DNA from: Phylloscopus collybita
Taxonomy: Eukaryota > Chordata > Aves > Passeriformes > Phylloscopidae
DNA: 64,000 bases
Direction: 5' to 3'
NCBI GenBank assembly: GCA_027886175.1
Contig: JAJNNQ010000045.1
Location: 62,001 to 126,000 of the forward strand
Positions 31,872 to 43,200 of the stretch are shown in pieces. The translations under genes and the position numbers were made by a program. Each line of letters starts with the position of its first letter. Position 1 is the stretch's first letter. The notes under the pieces were generated by a model. That model did not search any database, had not been told where the DNA came from, and saw nothing but the letters and a program-made list of their open reading frames with translations.

Positions 31872-33189
31872 CTATCAAAGCAAGAATGCACAAGAAATTT
31901 TTTCCTTTGGAAAAAGAATGCCAGGTGTCCAAGTCATTGTGCTTAACCAGCATAATGAATTAAAAAAGGAATTATCAGCTCCTTTCCGTGTTAAATTATT
32001 CATTACGAAGCATGGTGCCAAAAGATAAAGAACCTAGGGAAAATGTGTATTTCATTGAAACATTAAGCAAGCTCAGCTTTTCAATTTGTTTCCAATATAA
32101 TTTTTTCTGTGAAAAGGGTAATTCTGGATCAATTTCTGCAACCATATCAATTATTATGGCATTAGTGTTGTTGAATATTACTGTATCAAACTGTTAGCAT
32201 TTGATAAACTGTACTGTAGGGCTCAGCAGTGAATTTCTTCCTATCAGCAGATACCAATAACCATATATAATGTCATTATAAAGTTGCAACAACACTCCAT
32301 GTCCATGTTTTCCTTCTTTCCTTTCATTTTTGTAATTGATACTATTTTTCCCTAAGAAATCAATTAAGAAGAGAACAACTACCAGAAAAGAACAGTACAT
32401 CGATACACAGGTGTTTCTAAATTAGGCTAAAAAGAAACAGACACTTCTGAAGTCTCCAGGACCGAGCTAGTAAAATTTTAATGACTATAATAACAACTCT
32501 AAATTGCACATAAAGTAAAATTCCCCAATCAAGGGCATGTTTGAAAACCTCAAGAATTTAAAACTTCCTTGGCTTGTTCAGTTTCGTGAGAAGACTTCCA
32601 GTTCCTCATTATTCCTTAGGGTATAAAAAAAGACCTTTTTTCCCCACAAACGTGTGACTGCTGCAGACAGAAAATGACAGGTCTGGAAATTTGTTAAAGA
32701 GTGCTGGGAATTTAGAGGAGACTCTACTGCCTAGAAACAGGCGTGGAGTGCTACTCGGTCTGGCTTCATATATTCACAGTATCTGGGTGGGACAGAGAAC
32801 CTTCCTTGGCCTCACCAGGCTTCGCTTCGAATTTTGTGAGCCACTGAAAATTCACTGCTGATTTTAAGGGCTACATCCAGTCCATCTCAGCTGGAGAAAT
32901 TTATATCCTTTCTCCATGAACAAAACAAATTCCAACCTTCTCCCCTCTGCAAAACTTTCAAACAAACCACTAACAGAGACTCTTACTAAGGAAACCTCCA
33001 CTTACCTTTCTGACACAAGCCCCATTGTCCAGCAATACCTGCAAATCTCTTTTTTTCTTCTTTAACACACTACAACCTAAATTTAAAATTAAGAAAATGT
33101 TAATAAACTTTTTAAATATTTTGGTTTTCTTACTAGTTATTACATTTTTTTATTATAAAAACTTCAAACTTGACACTTTTTACTATCAT

Positions 33190-33680
33190 TATTTAAAGAA
33201 AAAATAATCCCAGAAGCCCCAAATCCCCCAAACTGCCCCAAACCATCGCAGAAACCCCAAAACCATCCCCAAACCCCACCCCAACAATCCCCAAAACCCG
33301 CCCCCCGGAACCCCCAAACCCCCGAACCATCCCCAAGCCCCCCGCCCCACGCAAATATCCCCCAAAACTGCCCCCAAAACCCAGCAAGCCCCAAAACCCC
33401 ATCGAACCCCCCCCAAATCTCCCCAAAGTTCCCCAAATCCTGTAGAGTCCCCCCAAATCCCCCCAAACCCCCCCAGCCCCTCCCCGCCGTCCCTGCAGGC
33501 TGCATTTCCGGTCGGCCCCGCAGCGCCGTCACCTTCAGCAGCACCGCGGGGCGGCACCCCCGGGACCCCTCGGGACCCCCCAAAAACCGCCGGAGACACC
33601 AAACCGCCCCCCCTCCCCACCCTGGAAACCCCAAAACTCCCCCGGAGACGCCAAAAAATCCCCCCGAGCCCACCCAAAAG
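33190..33680. repeat. C-rich tract at the 5' side of SYCP1 copy B
   Basis: Duplicate of 7765-8215, same orientation, with small indels. Homology with copy A stops near 33670. Confidence 0.8.
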
Positions 33681-33779
33681 CAGAAAATTGCTCCAAAACG
33701 GCGCCGTGGTCAGGGTAGCGCGCAGGCAGCCAGTTAGATGCACCCAGGGTTCTTGTTTTTTTTTTTCTTTTCCCGCCCT

Positions 33780-35120
33780 TTTTACCGCCATCTTGGAAAG
33801 GTCAAACACGTTGGGCCGAGCCACCATGCTGGGAAGGGCATCACGTGACTTCCGCCCTCACTCGCCGCCATCTTTGTTGTGGCTGAAGCCGCTTCCGATT
33901 TAGCCGCCATCTTTTTTTGTGGCATTATTAAGGCCCCCCGGCTGCAAACAGAGACGCCTGACTCAATCGACTGCCTGAACCTAGTTCCGGCATAGCTGAG
34001 CCCACAGACCCTGCCCACACACCTGCAAACACCACGGAGAATTTAATCTGGGAGGCGCTGTCGTCGGGATTTTGCACAGGCAGTCAGTTAGATGCCTTAT
34101 GTGGGTCTTTGAAATTTCCCGCCCTTTTTTCCCGCCATATTGGGAAGGTCAAGCACATCGGGCTGGGTAGCCATCTTGAGAGGGATGTCACATGACTTCC
34201 GCCCTCACTTGCCTCCATCTTGGTTGTGGGTGAAGCCATTTCCGGTTTTGCCGCCATCTTTTTTGTGGCACTCCTAAGGCCTCCTCCGGCTGAAAAGAGA
34301 CGCCTGACTCAATCGACTGCTTGCACCAGGCCGCGGCATAGCTGAGCTCACAGACCCTGTCCACACACCTGGCAAAATCACAAAGAATTTAATCTGGGAG
34401 GCGCTGTGCACAGGGTTTTGAACAGGCAGTTAGTTAGACACCTTGGGTGGGGTCTTTGAATTTTCCCGCGCTTTGGCCGCCATATTGGGAAGGTCAAGAG
34501 CATCGGGCTGGGTAGCCATCTTGAGAGGGATGTCACGTGACTTCCGCCCTCACTTCTCGCCATCTTGGTTGTGGGTGAAGCCACTTCCGGTTGAGACGCC
34601 ATCTTTTTTGTGGCACTCTTAAGGCCCCCTCCGGCTTCAAACAGAGACGCCTGACTAAATCTACTTCTTGAACCAGGCCGCGGCATAGCTGAGCCCATCG
34701 ACCCTGCCCACACACCTGGAAAAGCCGCGGAGAATTTAATTTGGGAGGCGCTGTAGTCGGGGTTTCGCACAGGCAGTCAGTTAGACGCCTTCGGGGTCTT
34801 TGATTTTTCCCGCCCTTTTTGCCACTGGCCGGCGTCTTGGTTGTGGCTGAAGCCACTTCCGGTCGATCCGCATCTTTTTCTGGCACCCTTATGGTCCCCC
34901 CGGCTCCACACAGAGGTGCCTGACTCTGTCGGAACCCCTCGGGGGCACCGCCGAGCCTCCAGCTCGTGCCCGCGCACCTGGAAACCCCCCAGAAAAATCA
35001 CTCTCGGCCGGCGCTGTGGTCGGGTTTTTGCGCAGGCAGCTGGCTAGATGCCACCAGGGTCCTTGCTTTTTTCCCGCCCTTTTTGCCGCCGTCTTGGAAA
35101 GGTCAAGCAGCGCCCTCAGG
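33780..35120. repeat. About 330-bp tandem array rich in YY1- and ETS-like motifs
   Basis: Four degenerate units begin near 33775, 34115, 34460 and 34805 (CCCGCCCTTTTT[A/T]CCGCCAT). Each typically has CGCCATCTTGG or CGCCATATTGG, then ACTTCCGCCCTCACT, then a second GCCATCTT, a second CACTTCCGG-like site, GCCGCCATCTTTTTTGTGGC, CTGACT[C/A]AATC[G/T]AC and GAATTTAATCTGGGAGGCGC. GCCGCCATCTTG is the YY1 consensus and ACTTCCGG the ETS consensus. A single unit of the same family is present at 8.59-8.9 kb. No gene is recognised in it. Confidence 0.85.
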
Positions 35121-35350
35121 CTCACAGTCCGGGGCTGCCACGCGCATCGCGGTGGGCTGAGGGGGAGCGCTGCAGTACCGCGCTCTGTCCACACGGTGGC
35201 AGCACTGGCCCAGATTTCAGCCAGGGGCTGTCACACGCGTTGGGGACGGGCGCGGGAGAGCGCTGCAGTACCGCGCTCTGTCCACACGGTGGCAGCACCG
35301 CGCCGGAGCTCAGCCCTGGGTCGGGGACAGGCAGAGAGCGGAGGCAAAAA
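35121..35350. repeat. CTCF-like unit (copy 3), two tandem boxes
   Basis: ACAGTCCGGGGCTGCCACGC followed by two GCTGCAGTACCGCGCTCTGT...GGTGGCAGCAC modules (CTCF-like boxes at 35189-35205 and 35282-35298). It leads straight into the AT-rich tail block. Confidence 0.82.
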
Positions 35351-35369
35351 AGGCGTCCAAAAATCCCCT

Positions 35370-37090
35370 TCCAAAAATTCTCTGAATTAAATGCCACAAA
35401 AGTCTCCCAACCACAACGACAAGAACCCTGTCACCAATGAAATTCAAACAAAAAAAGTCTTTATTTTAGGTTATATTTCCAAATTTTTAATCTTTTTTAT
35501 TTTTATATTGCTATTTATCATTACAATTTATTTTTTATATTCCTATCTATATTACATTTCATATTTTATATGCAACATGTAATATGATATATTGTCTTTA
35601 TATAATTGATAATATTTTTTCGTTTTATATTTCTATTTTTAGAATTTATATTGTTCCATTTCTGTATTTTTTTAAATTTGCGTTTATGTTATTTTAAATT
35701 TATTTATGATATTTTAAGTGATATGAATTCATTAACCTAACACAGCAGAAGGACAATTAATTACAATTAAATTAGCCTGGTTTTCCAAGGGGCAAAGACT
35801 TCATTTTCATTAAAATAATATATTTTCTCTTTTCGTGTTTTTTTGGGGGGTGGGCTGTTTTTCGGGGGATTTGCTTTGGTTTGGATTTCTCTGTTAGTAA
35901 ACAATGAGGTTGGGAGAGTTACAACATAAAATGCCGCCCTGGTTTTACGGCTGTCTCTGAAATCCACCTCGACACCAAGTTACTGCTGGTGATGCTGGAC
36001 GTGGGCAGGATGAGCCCTGCTGTTGGGGGTTCCAAAGAAAAACACGGCACCGCCCGCGTTCAGGTTTTTTAATGGAGCAGAAAAGGCAGAGGTTTTGCTG
36101 CCTGCACTCTCAACCCGATCCCGACGTCCCGTGGCCATGGGTGTCGTTCTTCAGCTCCTTTCCTGCCAACAGCCAAACTTCCAGACACTCAGGGCAAGAA
36201 AGAGTAATGGGGAAAAAAAAATAAAGGAAGAAAGGAAACATGAAAAAATAAAATAAAATAGAAATAAAAATTTTAAAATAAAGTAAATTTGAAAGTAATA
36301 AAAATATAGTAAGAAATATAAAAGGAAAAATAAGATAAATAAAATAAAAAATTAAAAATACAAAACTAAAACAAAGTGAGTAAAAACAAATAATATATAA
36401 AATTAAAATAAAAAATTAAAGATATTTAAAAATAAAAGTAAAAAGGAAAAGGAATTTTAAAAAATTAAATAAAAAAGTAAAATAAAAATAAAATTGGAGG
36501 GAATAAAATATAAAATATAAGAACAAGAAATAAAATAACATGAAAAATAAAAGACAATAAAATCAAAATATAGCATTAAATGAACCCCAAATCAAAAAGC
36601 AATAAATAAAAATAAACACTAAATACAATAAAAGACCAAATTAAATAAATGCAGCTCTCCCCTCATGCCATTGCCTAACACAGCTCCTGGATTCTGCAGG
36701 GGTAGGGAAAACAAACCCTGTGCTTCCCAGCAAGTAAAGCTTTCTAGGCAATCCCCAGTTTTGCTTGGAAACAAATTCTGTTTGAGTGGAAAGCTGACTT
36801 TGGATGAGCATCCAAATGTGCCAAGCCAGGAAAGAACCACCCCATTGTGTCCAAGGAACAGCAATTAGGCCGTTTAGGATTTAAGTTTTAATGGGATTTT
36901 AATGGGATAGTTAAAAATGCAGTACATATAACTTTACAAAGAGATGAATTATGGCAAATAAACACTTAGCTAGTTGTCTGGTGCTAAACAACTCCTGATT
37001 TACCAACAGGAATTTGGTAAATGTCCTTGGAAACATGCCCTACGATGTAGCAGAACTCCAATTAGGATAGAAAATTAGCATTTGCAATAA
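35370..37090. repeat. AT-rich duplicated block, copy 2
   Basis: Counterpart of 2430-4200, same orientation. Differences include a shorter A-rich tract and the absence of the poly(A) run. Homology fades near 37090. No gene is recognised. Confidence 0.88.
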
Positions 37091-37094
37091 ATAT

Positions 37095-39270
37095 TCTCTT
37101 AGGAAAATCAGAAAGACAAAAAACATCAAATGAAAGGAAGGAAAAATATCTAAATCTCCTCCTGCTTAGAAGACAAGCTCGGGCATTTCTAACAGTGAAA
37201 ACTTTTGGAACAGTCAGGAATTTGGTGGAAGTTCATGGAATAGGACATAAAATCTTCTTCCTCTGCTCTGATTTTAAAGGGAAGTGAGAACTAAAAACTC
37301 AAGTTACTCCTATCCAACAATTATCTGTATTCTGTGGGAGTAACATTGCAAAGAAACTCCAGGCATACTTGTATCTGACATCTGAAGCTCTTAGCAGAGC
37401 TGGGAAGTTTCAATAGAACAAAAGAGCCACCACAATTGCTGGAATAATAAAATTCAACTTGGCAAAAGTCAGGAACTTTATTTACAAATCCATGGAGAAG
37501 GAGGAGGAGCAGCAGGATGACACCAGGAACACACTCCAGCTGAAAAGGCAGGAAATCCAACTGACAGCCTCTGGTCATGGCCAAGCAATTCTCCAGGAGT
37601 CAGAGACAAAAGTGGGAACCTTGGGCTGGGACAAGGCCTTCCACTGGCTTGGCTTCCTTGGCTCTCTCGTTTTTTGCCAACTACCTGGAAGAGGAAAAAA
37701 AAAAAATAACCAGGAATACAGTTCCAAACCTGGGCAGGACATCCTTGGCTCAAGCAGACTGAAGCGCAACTGCCAGGGAGCGAGGCCAGGCTGTGCGCCG
37801 GGGAGCTCCGGGAATCTGGGATCGCCCGTGGCATTCAAGGGCTGGAAAAGCACAGCCAGCTGCAGCTTTAGTGCCGGGACACAGCAAGGCCCGGCCCCAG
37901 GGGCAGCAGTTGGAGCTGGGCCTGCAGGAGAACGCCCCAAACCCAGCTTAAACCTCCAGCAGGGCACCCGGCACGCTCCAGGATGAACTCAGGTGGGAGA
38001 AGCCCCCCGGAGGCTCCACGTTCCTCGCCGCTGGCAGCTTTGCCAGGGCCTCCCTCAAAATTCCTACCTCACCGTGCAGCTCCCAGAAAACAGGAGAGCC
38101 CGTGGAAACCATCCAGAAATGCACGGATCTCCAGTTCTTAAGAGCCAAAGCGGCAGCAAAAGGTGTCCCAACTGTCCTGCAAACCAGCAGGTCTGAGGAG
38201 ATGCAGGGCTCTGTTCCACAGGGGACACAAGTGCCCCTCAGCCAGCCAAGATTCTCTCGGGCTCTTCCCTCTGCTCCCTGCAGACACGAGCAGCAGTTTT
38301 TCCCTGGGGTTCCCCTTTCCATCAAGGCAATGACATCTGTGCTCCTCTGACCCTGTGTTCAGGGAGGAAAAAAGGATTATTAGCATTATACAGACTGTCC
38401 AGAAGGCTGTGACTGAGGCAGGATCAGCTCCCAATCTACTGCTGCTGCTGGATTTCTGAGCAGCCCATTCCCATCCTGCCCTTCCCAGCACCATTCCTGG
38501 GGGCCATGTCCACAGACACCTTCTCCAAGCAGCTTAAAAAGCCACAGAAACCCAAAGAAAGAAGATTAAAAATCAATTCACATGTTTCTAGTATGGGGAG
38601 AATGAGGGAGGTCTAAAATCTGTATTTATTTTAGAACAGTAGAGCCAATTTTAATGACCTTGAGTATCAGTGAAGGGCAGCAAAAGACATTTGTGCAGAG
38701 GCAGGGCAGTGAAGAAGAGTGTGTCTCAGTGGCTTCTGCCCCTGTAACACCCCTTGACAACAGCAGACCCGTGGACCCCGGCTTCTTTGACATCTCATAA
38801 AGTTCTCACACACCATTTTGAAGGACTCTCAAATGCCCAAATCATACCACAGAAAATTGATAAACAGTGAGGAATGAACCCAAACAGGAGCATCCTAATG
38901 CAGTGCTTGACCTTGGCTTCTGCCACTCCAAGCTCCTGTCAGAGGCATCAAAAGGAGTTTGAGCAGACAGTGAAGCATCTTCCCTGCTCCAGCCCATCCT
39001 CTGCAGCACAGCCAGGTATGGCAGAGACGCAAACAAATGCAATGTCTTGATTCCTCCCAAAACATAAGCCAACCCAACAACAGAGGAACTCTAAGACCAG
39101 GAGTTTGTGTGCACAGATTTGTCTGGGGCTGTGGTTGTAACTGCATCTCATTTGGCTGCCACGCTACTGATCCAGAGGTGAGGCTGCTAAGAGCCTCAGC
39201 AGCCAATACCTTGCTGCAGGTGACAGGCTTGATTGATCTGGCACATGACTGGGAGATCTCCGTGTAGGCG
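37095..39270. other. Unique intergenic sequence, no gene recognised
   Basis: Mixed composition, no exon with paired splice sites identified. ULK1, expected downstream of MMP17 from mammalian gene order, is not seen. Confidence 0.5.
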
Positions 39271-39277
39271 GCCAAGG

Positions 39278-39283
39278 TTTATT
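39278..39283 (-). terminator. Candidate MMP17 poly(A) signal
   Basis: AATAAA on the minus strand about 630 bp after the MMP17 stop codon. It is the first hexamer I noticed downstream and is unproven. Confidence 0.35.
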
Positions 39284-39910
39284 AGAGAAATTGTTAAATT
39301 ACAAGGACTCGTATACAAAGATAAGCTGCAGTGCCTTCTGAAAGGCAAAGGTGTTTATGACCCATAGAAACTGATACAGATTACCCAGACGCCAGTGACT
39401 ACAGCAGGCTTGACAGTAAAATAATGATCACTTTGCAGTTAATCTTGGTGGTGTCACCGTATCTTCTACCTAGTACATCCAATGGGATGTGTACATTGTG
39501 TCAACACGTAACTACTCTCTCCTGCCAGCTGCCTTTCTGTTGCTGTCTATCTCAGCAGCATCTCTTCTGTCCCCAGTCCATCCCAGGAGCTCTCCCCTCC
39601 CTTGTTTGCTGTGTTTAAACATCCAGAGCAACACATCTCTATGGAGCTTTTCTAAATTCAACATGAGGCTGTTCTCATCTCATCCCATCAACAGGATGGG
39701 GGAATAGGAACTCAACTGTTATTAGACCTTTAAACTGAAATTTTAAAAAAAGAAAACCCCTGAACAAAATCACTGTTCATTTCTCATGGAGAATTCAAAC
39801 CCTTCACTGGCATGTTCCTCGGAATGTTTCTTTTTCTGCTTGCAACAGTTAGCAATCATGGAGCTGTATCCCGAAGCACCGTGGTGTTGTCCTGGTGGCG
39901 AGATGCGCTG

Positions 39911-40236
39911 TCATAGGGCTGCAGAGAGCAGGGCTCCTGTCCACACAGCCAGCAGAAGGCTGGCTGTCAGTCTGGGTCCGGGCTGAAGGCGCAGCGATGG
40001 GGTGCCCGAGGTGCAGGAGCAGACCTCGTAGCCGTTCTTGGAGCGGCTCTCGTCGTGCTGCCCCGGCCTGGAGCGTGCCCCAGTCCTGCTGCTCCCGGCT
40101 GCCTCGGGGGCGTCGGCCTGCATGTCACTGCACACCAGCCAGTCCTTGGCGATGGACTGTGGGTAGCTGGGCTGCACCTCCAGCTCGCTGTCCAGCACCT
40201 TCCAATACTCCTTGCCCTTGAAGAAGTAACTTGCAC
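39911..40236 (-). CDS. MMP17: MMP17 exon 10 (hemopexin end, stem, GPI signal)
   Basis: 326 bp including TGA at 39913-39911. [20 protein letters not shown] and DWLVC close the hemopexin disulfide. A hydrophilic stem with [10 protein letters not shown] follows, then a hydrophobic tail ([19 protein letters not shown]) typical of a GPI-attachment signal. Acceptor CTTTGCAG. Confidence 0.97.
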
Positions 40237-43200
40237 CTGCAAAGAGACCAAAACCCAAACCCAAGGTGAGTGGTGGTGGGTGCTGTCCCAGAGGAAGGTC
40301 AAAGGAGCACTTGGAGCAGCAGAGGAGTGTTCCCACCCCAGCTGAATCCTGGGGAGTGGAGGCACATGAAATATTACTGCCCGTTGTCAATATCCCCTCT
40401 TGCTGCAGGAGGGATGCTCCAGAGGGTAAGACAATGCTGTGCCTGGCCAGGATCTCTCACATCAGCCAGGAGCCACCAGCAGTTGGAGGTGGATAGTGAG
40501 GTGTTGCCCCTTCTGTGCTGAGTCCAGAGCAGTACCTCCTTGTACTGTGGGTGTGTAGGGTCAAGGCCCTGTGAGCCCACAGCTGGACACACCATACACA
40601 ACTCTCCTTCCTGTAATAGGGCATGGTAAAGCTGGAGACTATCCATCAATGACCTGGGGTGTGTGCTGCTGACCCTGGGCTCAGAAAAATAACTTGAGCC
40701 TGACAGGGCCCTAGGAACCCTCTGCTCTCAGGTGCAGGTTTTCCACTCTGAACTGTGAGGTTGTGAATTCTTTAAGCAGACCTCATGCTCAGGAAGATTC
40801 CTACCTATGGGAATGTCACTCGAAATAGCTTTGGAAATTTAGCTTGAAAAGTCTCTGGAAGTGGCCTTCCCCTCTGCCTGGTTTAATGATTGCTAGTACA
40901 CTGTTAAGTCACCAGTAAACAAACCCTGGAAATGCCACTTTGTTGTGAGTGAACAGCTATTTGTAAATATCTCCTGTGATAAAATTTCTGTGGTCCTTTC
41001 AGAAGCAAGAAACCACTGTGAAATCTCATTCTCAGGAAATAAGTTGCAGCTCTGGGAAAACATCTTTAAAAATATTTTCTGTCTGCACCCTCATTTATCC
41101 AGCTAAAAATCCAGTGACAACAAAACCAGCGAGGAGCAAATCAGCCCATACTAGGATAAAAATCACTGCAAATAGCACCGTGCTCTTTTAATAAAGTGCA
41201 ATAATTATCCCCCCCACAATATTTTTGTTGCCTGTTTAAAATTACAAAATCTTCTAGTGAGCAGTGTGGGGAACTCCGGCTGGAATCATACCTCTCTCTT
41301 CAGCTTCCAGTCAACCAGGAACATCCCATCAGGGGCTCAGTGTCTATATTGGCAGACAGGCAGGGTAGAAGGGGCTCCAGCTCAATAGAGCACTGTTTTT
41401 CTTTGCTGTGCTTTTTTAAACTGCCATATGGACTCACCATCTGACCACCTCATGGCATCATCTAAAGGGCTGGGTATTCCCTTCCACGGGATGGCTTCCG
41501 AAGGATAGCCGGGATCCATCCTCCGCGCATGATCATCGTAGCGCCAGTAGAGATTGTCCTTAAAGAAATAAGTCTTGTCATTGTGAGCCCAGGAGAAAGC
41601 AGCATCAATTCCTCCCAGGGGCAGGCCAAAGTCCGAAATGGGCCGTGGGTACCCTTCCTCCACATTGTTGTCTTTGAAGACCCAGTATCTGTCTCCTGTG
41701 GAAATGAAACAAGCACAGAATAAAATCACATTTGTTTCACAGCATAAACCAGTATTTCCCTACAGATGAGCTGAGCTAATGTTTTGTTAACTACTGTGGT
41801 GACCAAGCTTTGCTGAGCTCTGAGCATTTAAGGATGGGAACAGAAAGGGGTCAGCCCATGGGGGCACCTCTGGCTTTAAATGGCTGCTTTTTTGTATCAG
41901 GCTGTCCATGGACATAGACCCACTTTGCTGCTGAAAGCATGACTGTCCCAAGACATGAACACACTGACAGCATCAGTACAGCTGTCACTTTTATGCATTT
42001 AATGGAGGCATTTGATTTTCTGCCTCTTGGATTTCTGCCTGATATCCAAAGAAACAAAGTTACAGGCAGCTTCTGTGTGCAAACTGGGCACATTCTGTGG
42101 GCTATTTGGCTCCCGAGAAGCCAAGCGTAGTTCACTTGGGAAGAGAAATCACCACTTTCCAGAGCCAGGTGGGCCAAAAGACCTGTGGATTATGAGGATG
42201 CACAGCGACTGGATAAATCCCACACGAACAGCTGACTGCTCTTCAAGGGTTTTACACAGCCACCCCCTCAGCCTGACCTTGGGCAGGAGGGAACTGTCAA
42301 TATGGGGTTTTTTCCCAATAAAAATGATACATGATGGGACTGGGCCCTGGTCTGCGTGAGAACAGGCAAATGAACCCAGATGTCTCAATTTCTTCATAAT
42401 TCTCTAACCATTGTGACAGTCTTTCTTCTTTTACAACATCTATTTGGGAACCTGCAATGTCCTTTTAGGTAGTGTATAGCCTGTTTTAAGGATCAGACTC
42501 TTTCCCCCCTTGGTTTTCTAGAATATCTGAGGAGGCCCTTAAATGCATGCCTATGTATCAGCAGCAGGACCTTACAAGCCAAGGTCATTTGTGTTCTTTG
42601 GTTTCTGTCCAGGGATCAATGAAACAGTGCTGGAGGGAGAGAATGAGTCATATTTTATAGCTGGAAAGAAAATTTCTGAGTTTATGTTGGGAGCTAGGCA
42701 GGACTAACACACACAGAGAATGCATGCCTTGGAACTAGATGCCAGCTGTGGCACCTCTAGAATTCCAGCCTCCTGAGCAGCTGGGAGGAGCCCCTGGACC
42801 TGGTATGTTCATCCCCAGCAGGGAGAGAAGGGAGGGAGGGAAGGAAGGGAGTGAGGGCTGCTGTGGTCTGCAGACCTGACTGAGAGGGTCTAGAGCCAGG
42901 CATAAGGGGTGGCAGGCTCCAGCTGGCCCCATTCCCTCTGGGAAAGCAGAGCAGGCTGCCTGAGGCAGCTGGACACACATGGCAGAGCCTTCCACATGCT
43001 GTTCCATGGGGAGATGCAGGGCTTGGTGTGGCTCTGCGGGGCTCAGCGTGCCAGCGGTCCAGGAGGGCTTCATCTGCACTTGGAATGGCCTTCTCTAAGT
43101 GTAGGGGCTTGCGTGGGACATGAGCCATCTCTCTAGCCTGACTGGAGGAACTGAAACCAAATTATTGTTTCCATAAGTGCTTGGTTCAGCACTTCTGAAA

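Larger units (their letters stand above)
26860..33076 (-). pseudogene. SYCP1 fragment, copy B (decayed multi-exon copy)
   Basis: The longer SYCP1 copy. Exons in transcription order: 33076-33006 (RDLQVLLDNGACVRK); 31871-31813 (EEMRQLYEELHSKVE); 31591-31522 (RMTVAFEGLRLQAENNRLE); about 30862-30786 (CEKERRLEVSRKEKQ); 30390-30317 (IMAQLQTSQNKIAD, then TGA); about 29998-29904 (EHLRAELEEAKISLQKAE); about 29760-29586 (VKTLTRVTGEKEAQEEE, then a frameshift, then LTEELESSTANLKSLLQ); 29144-29077 (KLLTLELQNKSAEL); 28276-28215 (EEMTNVKRDKGMQLEEL); a doubtful one at about 27600-27480; and 26961-26860 (KEIHDLKAQLTSTAEKEQDY). Order and phase follow human SYCP1 residues of about 170-480. Breaks: the TGA, the frameshift, TGA at the start of the 29144 exon, and the same GG acceptor as copy A. 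The last donor is GC, not GT. Confidence 0.85.

Noticed and set aside
39911..40390. Assignment of the metalloproteinase to MMP25, the other GPI-anchored MMP
   Set aside because: The hinge start VRESVSPTA, the [14 protein letters not shown] loop and the [10 protein letters not shown] stem fit MMP17.
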